Source: Mucilaginibacter gracilis (GTDB taxonomy: Bacteria > Bacteroidota > Bacteroidia > Sphingobacteriales > Sphingobacteriaceae). Taken from it: a stretch of 64,000 bases of DNA. Positions within the stretch are counted from its first letter, which is position 1, and every line of letters starts with the position of its first letter. Below are positions 44,499-53,016 of this stretch, piece after piece. The stretch lies in the NCBI RefSeq assembly GCF_003633615.1, contig NZ_RBKU01000001.1, positions 5,394,001 through 5,458,000 of the forward strand. Direction: 5' to 3'. The notes beneath the pieces were generated by a model. That model saw only the letters and a list, made by a program, of their open reading frames with translations. It ran no database searches and was not told the DNA's origin. The position numbers and the translations under genes are program-made.

Positions 44499-47400
44499 TT
44501 AAAGTGGCAGACTAAAATGAAAAGTTGATCCTTTTCCTAATTCGCTGTCTACCCACAGGCGGCCCTTATGACGATTGATGATCTCGTTTGACAGGTAAAG
44601 CCCAAGTCCAAAGCCGGCAATTTTAGCATTGCTGGCGCTTTCGATCCGGTAATACCGGTCAAATAATTTAGCCTGGTCGGGCAAACTGATACCCAGACCC
44701 TCATCTGTTACGCTAACCTCTACTATTGATCTCACCGTCCTGCACGATACCTCTATATTTCCTCCTTTTGGTGAATACTTAACAGCATTACTTAACAGGT
44801 TAGTTACTACCTGTCCGATTTTATTCCTATCCGCGTTTACGGATATGGTTTTAAAAGGAAGCAGGTTGATCTGGTGATTGGTAGTTGTTGTCATCATTTC
44901 TTCTTTGATTTCCTGGAGCAGCCCGTTGACTTCAAAGGTTTGTGTACGCAGATAAATTTTACCTTCCTCAAGGCTGGCCGCATCTAAAAAACCAGTGATC
45001 ATGGTCCCCATTTTTTTAATTTGCTTATTTGCTTTTTCCACAGCTAAGAGGGTTCCCTCGTCATCGTTTTTTTTAGCCTTTAATGCCAGCAACTGCATAT
45101 TGGCCTGAAGTGAGGTCAACGGTGATCTCAATTCGTGGCTGACCATGGCGATAAAATCGTTCTTTCTTAACTCATTGAGTTTATGTACAGTGATATCCAG
45201 CAAAACGCCGCTAAAATAATTGGGAATGTTTTCTTTGTTGTGGGTAAGGTTTCCAACCGCGCGTATCCATCTTAATTTTCCATCATGATGTCCCTGCGAG
45301 GGAAACTCTATATCACATTTTTTACCGCCATTGATAGTTTCTTCTATAGCTTCGCTAACAATCAATTGGTAATTTCCTGCGATTTGTGCAATCGCTGCCG
45401 GGAATGTCATCATTTGAGCAGACTCAAATCCAAACAATTCTTTAAGCCTGGATGATGAGGTAAACTCACGGGTTTTTACGTTGATGGACCAGGTGCCCAA
45501 TTCGGCGGCCTCTATCGCCATACCCAGCATTTTGCTGCTCAGGTCGAGCTCCTGTTGTGCTTTCTTCAGTTCTGAAATATCATTAAAGGTAATGATGGCA
45601 CCATTTCGTTTATTGTCTGCCTGCCGTACATAGGGCATGGTCATGACTTGGTACCAGTCTCCGTTATTAGTTTCAATTTCCTTGGTAATTACATTGCCTT
45701 TGGCCAACACTTCGGTAATGTCGGCTAAAATCGTTTCAAATTTAATGTTCGTAGAGATATTGCTCAACGGCCGGCCGATATCAGATGGCAGCAAGTTGAT
45801 TTGTTTTACTGCTCCCGGCGAGAACTTCATGAGCAAAAGATCATCGTCCACAAATAGCTGCCCGTTGACATTGCTCCTGAAATAGTTATTCATGTCATCG
45901 TTGGTTTCCAGCAACTCTTTGTTTTTTGACTGGTATTCAGCGTTAATCGTGTGAAGCTCTTCATTAACTGATTGCATTTCTTCATTAGTACTTTGCATCT
46001 CCTCGTTGGCAGAAATGAGTTCCTCGTTGAAAGACTGCATATTTTCGTTTGATGAGTCGAGCTTCTCCAGGGCTGACTGTAATTTATCTTTTAACTCTTT
46101 TACTTCCTCTTCCAGGTTGATAGCATATCGGTCCTGGTAAACTTTAGGATCGTAAGTGTCGACTTTACTGTCTGGTACTGAACCTAATTTATCTTCATTC
46201 AGCGTAACAACGAGCATTTTTTGGTTGTTTTTATCCGCCGGAAAGGGCCGTACAGCCATGTTAACTTTCAAGGTTCGTCGCCCAACCTTGATTTTTATAC
46301 GTTCAACTACGGCCTTCTTGCCGGTATTCAAAACGCTTTTACTAAGTGAACTAAAGGCAACAGCAAGGGGCTTCGATAAGAGGTCCGTAAGGTTCGTGGT
46401 GAAGTGCTTTTGCAATAGGTATTTCTTTGTGTTCCCAAATGATTGTACCACCTGCTGCTTATCGTCTATACATAAAGAAAGAAAATCGAGGTCTTCAGTT
46501 AAACCGGTAACTATCGTCTCTGCGATCGATTGTCTGGCATCTTTAGACATCGTTTCAGCCATGGGCATGGGAGGGCTATGTTTAGTGTCCGGATAGTCCG
46601 GCATACTGAATGCATCGAAATTTACCGCGCGTTTGGCTATTAAATTCTGGTAGATCTTCCATTTAGAACTCACTATCTTCAGGTTCTTAATGATATGCAT
46701 GGGGTTCTCGCTTGGACCCAGGAATAAATAACCGTCCTTTTTTAATCCGAATAAGAGCATAGCAAATACCTTTTTCTGCAAAACAGGGGTCATATAGATC
46801 AGCAGGTTCCGGCAACTGATAAAATGCATATTACAATAAGGCGGGTTCTTAACCAGATCGTGCTGTGCGAAAATGACCATTTTCCGGATAGCCGGGCTAA
46901 TTCGGTAACAGGAGCCCTCGGTTATAAAGTATTTTTCCAGTCTTTCTGGAGAAATGTGTTTTTTTATGCCGAGGCTATAAATACCCTTGCCTGCATGTGC
47001 TAAGGCAAGGCTGTCAACATCCGTTGCGAATATTTTCACTACGGTATCTTTAAAATTGCCCTGTAATTGTTCTTGAATCAAGATTCCCAAAGAATAGACC
47101 TCTTCGCCGGTGGCGCATCCGGCAACCCAGATCTTCAGTTCTTCATCCGGTGCAAGCAGCTGCAGCAGGGCTGGTATGATTTCCTTTTGAATGACCTCAA
47201 ATGCCTGCTTATCCCTGAAAAATGATGTTACGCTGATCAGAAAATCTTTCGAAAGAACTTCTACCTCGTCAGGGTTTTTCTTTAAATACGCCAGATAATT
47301 AGAAAGAGAAGGGAAATTAGCCGCTGCGGCCCTTCTTCTGGTTCTTCTTAAAATGGTTGCTTGTTTATAATCGGAAAAGTCCAGCGGTGAATTCGCTTTG

Positions 47401-48029
47401 ATCAGGTCAACAATCGATTTAATATTTTTATCGTCATCTTCTTCAGATATCTCCAATCCGTACTTGATATAGTCTTCGATAGCTGCGGGCATCAATGCAG
47501 GCTCCAATATAAAATCAGTTAAACCTGTAGCTATGACATGGGCAGGCATGCTTGGGAATCCTGAAGTTTCCGGATTACGTGCCATGACTATTCCGCCTGC
47601 TTTTTTTATTGCTTTAATACCTTCGGTGCCGTCCGAACCCAACCCCGAAAGAATAATACCGATCGCTTTTTTTCCGCAGTCCGTAGCCAGAGAGGTAAAA
47701 AATTTGTTAATAGTTAAGTGGGGACCTTTAATGTCCTTCTTATCGCTTAAAAACAATTCTTCTCCGCTTATTGTCATATACTTATCATTTGGGATTAAAT
47801 ACACTTCATTGCTCATCACCTTCATCCCCTGAGCGGCTTCCTTAACAATCAATTTACTGTGTCTGGCCAACAAATCGACCATACGGCTTTTAAAGTCAGA
47901 TGATAAGTGCTGGATGATAATATACGAAACGCCATCTAAGGGAGTATGGTCGAAAAAAACGTTGATCTCTTCCATGCCACCCGCAGATGCGCCAATAGCG
48001 ATAATGTGATGGGGGGCAGTTAATTGCAT
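44499..48029 (-). CDS. CheB-CheR-PAS hybrid histidine kinase
   Basis: A 1176-residue multi-domain signalling protein. In order: a CheB methylesterase domain (about 8-190; GASAGGMEE, LSGLGSDGTEG), a CheR methyltransferase domain (about 210-480; SFFRDKQAFEVI, WVAGCATGEEVYSLG), a region including a PAS-like part, and a coiled coil (about 645-720) with the QSxNEE repeats seen in this family. Two PAS domains follow (about 735-970), then HisKA (FIAMVSHELRSPLTSLQ) and HATPase_c (VTNLLSNAVKYS, GFGLGLYLSNEII). No chemoreceptor or CheA is nearby, so it is probably a stand-alone sensor of unknown signal. It has no copy of the shared promoter element. Confidence 0.93.
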   Translation of the reverse strand: MQLTAPHHIIAIGASAGGMEEINVFFDHTPLDGVSYIIIQHLSSDFKSRMVDLLARHSKLIVKEAAQGMKVMSNEVYLIPNDKYMTISGEELFLSDKKDIKGPHLTINKFFTSLATDCGKKAIGIILSGLGSDGTEGIKAIKKAGGIVMARNPETSGFPSMPAHVIATGLTDFILEPALMPAAIEDYIKYGLEISEEDDDKNIKSIVDLIKANSPLDFSDYKQATILRRTRRRAAAANFPSLSNYLAYLKKNPDEVEVLSKDFLISVTSFFRDKQAFEVIQKEIIPALLQLLAPDEELKIWVAGCATGEEVYSLGILIQEQLQGNFKDTVVKIFATDVDSLALAHAGKGIYSLGIKKHISPERLEKYFITEGSCYRISPAIRKMVIFAQHDLVKNPPYCNMHFISCRNLLIYMTPVLQKKVFAMLLFGLKKDGYLFLGPSENPMHIIKNLKIVSSKWKIYQNLIAKRAVNFDAFSMPDYPDTKHSPPMPMAETMSKDARQSIAETIVTGLTEDLDFLSLCIDDKQQVVQSFGNTKKYLLQKHFTTNLTDLLSKPLAVAFSSLSKSVLNTGKKAVVERIKIKVGRRTLKVNMAVRPFPADKNNQKMLVVTLNEDKLGSVPDSKVDTYDPKVYQDRYAINLEEEVKELKDKLQSALEKLDSSNENMQSFNEELISANEEMQSTNEEMQSVNEELHTINAEYQSKNKELLETNDDMNNYFRSNVNGQLFVDDDLLLMKFSPGAVKQINLLPSDIGRPLSNISTNIKFETILADITEVLAKGNVITKEIETNNGDWYQVMTMPYVRQADNKRNGAIITFNDISELKKAQQELDLSSKMLGMAIEAAELGTWSINVKTREFTSSSRLKELFGFESAQMMTFPAAIAQIAGNYQLIVSEAIEETINGGKKCDIEFPSQGHHDGKLRWIRAVGNLTHNKENIPNYFSGVLLDITVHKLNELRKNDFIAMVSHELRSPLTSLQANMQLLALKAKKNDDEGTLLAVEKANKQIKKMGTMITGFLDAASLEEGKIYLRTQTFEVNGLLQEIKEEMMTTTTNHQINLLPFKTISVNADRNKIGQVVTNLLSNAVKYSPKGGNIEVSCRTVRSIVEVSVTDEGLGISLPDQAKLFDRYYRIESASNAKIAGFGLGLYLSNEIINRHKGRLWVDSELGKGSTFHFSLPL

Positions 48030-48221
48030 ATGAATTGTTTAAAGAATGGTTTTAGTAGTCGGAGCCGAAATTTACGATATAGAATATCATTGAAATTTAC
48101 GTTATTTTTTTGACATTCAGTGTTTTATTAAAGACATCATTGCATGAATCGAGCCTGCTTATTATTTGTCGGCGGTGTCATAGCGTTTATGAATAGCCGA
48201 TCGTTTAAAAACGGCCTCACA

Positions 48222-49208
48222 TTACATCACCAATACGGCAGCCCCACGTATCTTTCCGCCCCTGACCGCAGCTAAGGCCTCATTTGCCTCATGCAATGGA
48301 AAAAACCGGGTTTCTGTCTTTAACTTAATTTCGGATGCCATTTCAAAAAATTCTTCCCCGTCTTTACGGGTCAGGTTAGCCACAGACCGGATAACCCTTT
48401 CTTCCCACAATAGGTCATAAGCAAAGGATGGAATATCGCTCATATGTATGCCTGCGCAAACCACACTGCAGCCTTTATCAATATCCTTTAGTGCTTTAGG
48501 GATAAGATTTCCTACCGGTGCGAAAATAATTGCGGCATCCAGCCTGACGGGAGGTGCAACACTGGAATCACCGGCCCAAGTGGCACCCAGCCGCGTTGCA
48601 AATGCCTGCGAGGCGGTATCGCCGTCGCGGGTGAAAGCATATATTTCTTTTCCCTGGTGCAATGCAATTTGTATCAGGATATTGGCTGCCGCGCCAAATC
48701 CGTAAAATCCCAATTGTTTGGCATGCGCCCCGATCATTTTATAAGACCGATAGCCGATCAGGCCTGCACACAGCAATGGCGCAGCCGCAGGAATACCATA
48801 TTGTGCAGATAAATGAAAACAATATTTTTGAAATGCTACGGTGTATTCAGCATATCCCCCGTCAATCGTATAGCCTGTAAACAAGGCATTTTCGCAAAGG
48901 TTTTCCTGGTCCCTCAAACAGTATTTACAATGCCCGCAGGTATAGCCGACCCATGGAACACCAACCAAATCGCCTGTTTTAAAATGAGTAACGCCGCTTC
49001 CGGTTTGAACCACGGTACCGATAATTTCATGACCCGGGATAAGCGGGAGCTTGGGATCAGGGAGCTCACTATCCATAATATGCAGGTCGGTACGGCAAAC
49101 GCCACAGGCAATTATCTTAATGAGCACCTGCTCTGCTGTAGGAACAGGCAGTGGAAGTGTTTTACTTGTTAATGGCTGGCCCGCAACTTCCATTACCATG
49201 GCTTTCAT
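48222..49208 (-). CDS. Zinc-dependent alcohol dehydrogenase family protein
   Basis: A medium-chain dehydrogenase of 328 residues. The catalytic zinc site is in ACGVCRTDLHIMD and GHEIIGTV. The structural zinc cysteines are in CGHCKYCLRDQENLC. The nucleotide-binding part follows (GFYGFGAAANILIQIAL). It matches the group that often appears with stress genes, oxidising alcohols or reducing aldehydes with NAD(P). The ATG at 49208 is preferred for the conserved MKAMVMEVAG and because it leaves room for a leader; 49259 is the alternative start. Promoter copy K lies upstream. Confidence 0.87.
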   Translation of the reverse strand: MKAMVMEVAGQPLTSKTLPLPVPTAEQVLIKIIACGVCRTDLHIMDSELPDPKLPLIPGHEIIGTVVQTGSGVTHFKTGDLVGVPWVGYTCGHCKYCLRDQENLCENALFTGYTIDGGYAEYTVAFQKYCFHLSAQYGIPAAAPLLCAGLIGYRSYKMIGAHAKQLGFYGFGAAANILIQIALHQGKEIYAFTRDGDTASQAFATRLGATWAGDSSVAPPVRLDAAIIFAPVGNLIPKALKDIDKGCSVVCAGIHMSDIPSFAYDLLWEERVIRSVANLTRKDGEEFFEMASEIKLKTETRFFPLHEANEALAAVRGGKIRGAAVLVM

Positions 49209-49279
49209 GGTTAACGGCAATGGTTGCTGAAGGCTGCCGGCTGAAAGATTACTTGTCATTACTATCCTGATTAGTTATA

Positions 49280-49344
49280 CAAACCTCACTAATTCCATAG
49301 CTTAAATGTTATGTAATTCAGTCTATTAGTTACATTATTCACAC
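49280..49344 (-). promoter_or_regulatory. Shared regulon promoter, copy K (alcohol dehydrogenase)
   Basis: Minus strand: distal GTGTGAATAATGTAA at 49344-49330, proximal ACATAA at 49314-49309, -7-like box GAGGTTTG at 49287-49280 (22-bp step). It sits between the AraC paralogue 2 stop and the dehydrogenase start. Confidence 0.75.
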
Positions 49345-49362
49345 TTTAGGAATAACCTTGGT

Positions 49363-49917
49363 TTACCCGGCTTGCCGATAATTCTCAGCGCTGGATTTTT
49401 TGAAATCAGAAGGCGTTATCCCGGTGATTTTTTTAAATTGATTGCATAGATGGGCAACACTGCTATAGCTCAACTTGTAAGATATTTCCGTCAGCGAAAG
49501 CTTATCGTAAACCAGCAGTTCTTTCACACGTTCAATTTTATGGCTGATCATATAATGTTCGACATTGATCCCCTCTACTTCAGAAAACAGATTGGCCATA
49601 TAGGTATATTCATGGTTCAGTTTTTTACTTAAGTAAACTGAAAAATTTATACCTAAAGGCTCATTTTCATAATGAATCAACTCAATAATGACCTTTTTGA
49701 TTTTATCGATGAGCATGCTTTTTTTGTCATCCAATACGATAAGGCCGAACTTTAGTAAACCGGTTCTGAAGTCATTCAATTGGGCACCAGTGAGAGGATC
49801 TGTAATTTCGACTTCCCCTAATTTAACTACCGTATGATGCAAACTCATTTTCTTTAACTGTTCCTGTACGACCATTTTGCAGCGAATACAGACCATATTC
49901 TTGATATAAATCTTCAT
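49363..49917 (-). CDS. AraC-family regulator with HMA-like N terminus (paralogue 2)
   Basis: A 184-residue protein, similar to 23958-24518 throughout. The N-terminal part has KNMVCIRCKMVVQEQLKKM (MxCxxC) and VKLGEVEI. The C-terminal AraC domain has LTEISYKLSYSSVAHLCNQFKKITGITPSDFKK. There is an additional Cys in the second part of the DNA-binding region (HLCNQF). It overlaps the small FixH-like gene by 4 bp, so the two are co-translated, and may be the last gene of the BON/oleate hydratase/Mla run. It lies directly beside promoter copy K. Candidate regulator of the shared element (inference). Confidence 0.85.
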   Translation of the reverse strand: MKIYIKNMVCIRCKMVVQEQLKKMSLHHTVVKLGEVEITDPLTGAQLNDFRTGLLKFGLIVLDDKKSMLIDKIKKVIIELIHYENEPLGINFSVYLSKKLNHEYTYMANLFSEVEGINVEHYMISHKIERVKELLVYDKLSLTEISYKLSYSSVAHLCNQFKKITGITPSDFKKSSAENYRQAG

Positions 49918-50171
49918 CGGGTCGCTGGAAAGAAGTTAGGGTTATCATTAATTTCAAATTCTTGCTGGTGAATAAAAAATCTATTGTCGGCTTCCCAATC
50001 GAGCGTAACTCTATATTTCCCATTTCGAAAGCCCGCTAAGGGTATTTCAACAAGATTACTTGCTTTAATATCCAGTAATAATCGTTTTAATGGAAAATCG
50101 GGCCATCCGGGCATCATCACCTGGACATGACCCTTAAATGGGGGAGTGAAATTAAATTTTAACGTCTTCAT
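49914..50171 (-). CDS. Small Ig-like/FixH-like protein (paralogue 2)
   Basis: An 85-residue beta-rich protein related to 10232-10477: MKTLKFNFTPPFKGHVQV, NLVEIPLAGFRNGKYRVTLDWE and RFFIHQQEFEIND. No signal peptide. It overlaps the AraC-type gene by 4 bp. The conserved pairing of this protein with a regulator here and with GH130 at 10 kb gives no clear function. Confidence 0.65.
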   Translation of the reverse strand: MKTLKFNFTPPFKGHVQVMMPGWPDFPLKRLLLDIKASNLVEIPLAGFRNGKYRVTLDWEADNRFFIHQQEFEINDNPNFFPATR

Positions 50172-50409
50172 AGGTGATTGTATTGAAATTAGGGCCGATA
50201 GATATTAACTCTAAATTCAATATAATTACCTGATGATTAAATGACTACGGACACTTACAGACGTGATCTTGATTATATTAAGATCCTTTTTAAAAGCATG
50301 TGAGAAGTACTGTTGAAGTAGCAAACAAAGTTCTGCGCTTAGGTTAGATAGCGCATAATTAGCAAAAAGTCTCCAAGGTTTGTACTCATACTCTAATCAT
50401 ACGATATTG

Positions 50410-51411
50410 CTATTTTAGAATCTGCCGGTTAATGCTATCCTTTTGCTGCTTTTTTGCCTGGGTTTTAAAGTAACCGCGCACTAAAAAATTATGCTTCAAA
50501 GCTTGTACGATCTGATTGAAGCCCTCCGTCCCTTTTTGGACATTATCCATACTGGCATTCAGTTTTTTAGTGATCACAGAATCACGCAAAAGCGCATGCA
50601 AAGGCCCCTTCCCGTATGCCAGATCATGATTGATATTACCAGCCATACTATTGAGTTGACCGGTCATCTTATCCGCATTAACACTGGCTGATCTGAGCTT
50701 AATTACAGCGATATTTAAATTACCCGCAAAGGCAGTATCGCTTAATAGCAACCCGGCAGCTCCTTTACCCTGTTTGAGATTTACAACAATCTGATTGAGT
50801 CCTTTAGTCATCTCGCTGGCGTTGCTGCTGGCATTATTGATGTTTTTTAGCGATGACCTTAAGCTGATCCCGATATTTTTATCATTCAGGACATTAAAGA
50901 TGGCGCTGGTGTCTAATTTTAAAATAGTAGTTTTTAACACTTCTGATATCGTTGCAATATTATTGTTGGTCTTCGAAAGCGTCTGTAGCATTTGATCCAT
51001 ACTGGTCAGTTTTTGAGCGGCAAGCAAATCTCCGCTTTTTACTACCGGGCTGTTTGTTTTTACCGGCTGTATATTTATTACCTTATTCCCCATCAATCCC
51101 TCTGTACCAATGGCCGCTTCTGCATTCTCATGAATATAGGCAGTTACTTTGCTGTCGATAAGCATACTTACCTCTATGGTGGTGTCATTAACAATGTTTA
51201 TACTTTTCACCGTTCCCGCCTGTATGCCTGAAAAAAGCACATTATTACCTTCCATCAAGCCGTTTAAATTGTTAAACCGTGCTTTTAGCACAAACTTGCT
51301 TCCAAACATGCTTGTGTTATTTCCGATCATATAAAAAGAAACTATCATCACGATCAAGCCGGCTATTACGAATACGCCCAGTTTGATATTATTTTCACTT
51401 TGTTTTGCCAT
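50410..51411 (-). CDS. mlaD: MlaD-family lipid transport protein (MCE domain)
   Basis: A 333-residue protein with one N-terminal membrane helix (KLGVFVIAGLIVMIVSFYMIG) and an MCE domain at about 38-115 (FNNLNGLMEGNNVLFSGIQAGTVKSI). After it comes a long helical tail with repeated asparagine-rich segments (KNINNASSNASEMTKGLNQ). MCE proteins bind phospholipids in the periplasm between MlaE/MlaF and the outer membrane. It follows the MlaF gene by 3 bp. The tail is typical of Bacteroidota MlaD-like proteins. Confidence 0.87.
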   Translation of the reverse strand: MAKQSENNIKLGVFVIAGLIVMIVSFYMIGNNTSMFGSKFVLKARFNNLNGLMEGNNVLFSGIQAGTVKSINIVNDTTIEVSMLIDSKVTAYIHENAEAAIGTEGLMGNKVINIQPVKTNSPVVKSGDLLAAQKLTSMDQMLQTLSKTNNNIATISEVLKTTILKLDTSAIFNVLNDKNIGISLRSSLKNINNASSNASEMTKGLNQIVVNLKQGKGAAGLLLSDTAFAGNLNIAVIKLRSASVNADKMTGQLNSMAGNINHDLAYGKGPLHALLRDSVITKKLNASMDNVQKGTEGFNQIVQALKHNFLVRGYFKTQAKKQQKDSINRQILK

Positions 51412-51414
51412 GAT

Positions 51415-52203
51415 CTATTGTTCAAAGAATTGTTTTATTTTTTCATCAGCTGAATGTGCGAGTTCCTCATAAGTGCCATCCGCGTAACACTTACCTTCTA
51501 ATAGTAAGATCACCCTGTCTGCTATATTTTTGACACAGTTCATATCGTGTGAAATAACAATGGAAGAGGTATGGTATTTCTTTTGCAGTTTCAGGATCAG
51601 ACTGTCAATCTCCCTTGAAGTAACCGGATCGAGCCCGGTGGTCGGCTCATCATACAAAATGATTTCCGGCTTCAGGATCAGGGTCCTGGCAAGCGCCACG
51701 CGCTTAAGCATTCCTCCGGATAGTTCCGCAGGCATCATATCGACCGTGTTTTTCAAGCCAACATTCTCCAGTGCTTCAGATACCATCTGGTTTACCTGTT
51801 TTTGTGTTAGATCGATCCAGTGCCTGCGTAATGGAAATTCCAGATTTTCACGAACGGTCATAGAATCATAAAGGGCATTGGCCTGGAAAAGGAAACCGAT
51901 CTTGGTTCTGACCCGGTCCAGCTCATCAGGGCTTAACCCGGGTACGTTGTCACCGAATACCAGTATTTTGCCGCTGTCTGGTTTCAACAGCCCGATAACG
52001 CATTTAATGAGTACGGATTTCCCTGCACCCGACTTTCCCAATACGACTACGTTTTCTTCCTGATGCACCGTCAGGTTGAAATCTTTCAACACCACATTCT
52101 TTCCAAATTTTTTAAACAGGTGCTCAATGACGATCACCGGCGCTCCTTTAGCCACATGATCTTCAGGGCTTAGTTCATCTTTTGCTGCTGTTGCCATACC
52201 CAT
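51415..52203 (-). CDS. mlaF: MlaF-type ABC transporter ATP-binding protein
   Basis: A 262-residue ATPase with Walker A GKSGAGKSV, signature LSGGMLKRVALARTL, Walker B IILYDEPTTGLDP and switch His in VISHDMN. The LSGGM signature and the EPTTGLDPVTS segment are typical of MlaF. It powers phospholipid transport with MlaE and MlaD. It overlaps the MlaE gene stop by one base. Confidence 0.91.
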   Translation of the reverse strand: MGMATAAKDELSPEDHVAKGAPVIVIEHLFKKFGKNVVLKDFNLTVHQEENVVVLGKSGAGKSVLIKCVIGLLKPDSGKILVFGDNVPGLSPDELDRVRTKIGFLFQANALYDSMTVRENLEFPLRRHWIDLTQKQVNQMVSEALENVGLKNTVDMMPAELSGGMLKRVALARTLILKPEIILYDEPTTGLDPVTSREIDSLILKLQKKYHTSSIVISHDMNCVKNIADRVILLLEGKCYADGTYEELAHSADEKIKQFFEQ

Positions 52204-52973
52204 TAATTTAAGCCTAATATGTTTGTGAACTGAACCGCCAGGAGGTCGATAATGAATATGAGGACAGAAGATAATACGACGGCAGAATTGGCTGAAACGC
52301 CAACACCCTGTGTTCCCTTGCTGGAGTTGAACCCTTTATAACAACCGATGATGCCCACCGCGAAACCAAAGAAAAAGGTTTTGGTAATCGCCGGTAAAAT
52401 ATCGCTGAAGCTCAGGCTTTGGAATACCTGTGTAAAAAAGAAATGCAAGCTGGTTACGGAGCTGAGGTTGACCCCAATATAGGCTCCGAATAAGGAAATG
52501 GCATCGCCCAAAACAGTTAAAATTGGAAGCATTAAGGTTGTTGCCAATACGCGGGTAGCTACCAAGTATTTATAAGGATTTGTGCCACTCACTTCCATAG
52601 CATCTATTTGCTCTGTTACTTTCATCGAGCCCAATTCAGCGCCGATGCTGCTGCCTATCTTCCCGGCAAAAATTAAAGCGGTGATCACCGGCCCAATCTC
52701 TCTCACAATGGCTATACCTACCATAACCGGTAGTTCTGACTGTACGCCATAACTTACGAGCGAGGGCCGCAACTGCATGGTTAATACCAGGCCCATGATG
52801 AAACCGGTAAGGCCGATCAGCGGAAATGATTTATAGCCAATGGTATAACACTGGCCGAGCAGTTCCTTAACTTCAAACCTGGGCCTTAGCCCATGTGAAA
52901 AAAAGTGACCGGTAAATTTGGCCATGCTACCTGTTTCATCTAAAAAACTACGTGTATCTTCGATTAAAGCCAT
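52203..52973 (-). CDS. mlaE: MlaE-family phospholipid ABC permease
   Basis: A 256-residue permease with about five to six helices and the family motifs LTGFIMGLVLTMQL, REIGPVITALIFAGKIGSSIGAELGSMKVTEQIDAMEV and GCYKGFNSSKGTQGVG. Together with MlaF and MlaD it moves phospholipids between the inner membrane and the outer membrane. It begins 43 bp after the L,D-transpeptidase gene, so lipid transport and cell-wall remodelling are probably co-expressed. It is about 1.0 kb from the AraC gene end. Confidence 0.91.
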   Translation of the reverse strand: MALIEDTRSFLDETGSMAKFTGHFFSHGLRPRFEVKELLGQCYTIGYKSFPLIGLTGFIMGLVLTMQLRPSLVSYGVQSELPVMVGIAIVREIGPVITALIFAGKIGSSIGAELGSMKVTEQIDAMEVSGTNPYKYLVATRVLATTLMLPILTVLGDAISLFGAYIGVNLSSVTSLHFFFTQVFQSLSFSDILPAITKTFFFGFAVGIIGCYKGFNSSKGTQGVGVSANSAVVLSSVLIFIIDLLAVQFTNILGLN

Positions 52974-53016
52974 TTTGTTATTTTTAATATTAGGGTATCT
53001 ATGACCATTTCATATG

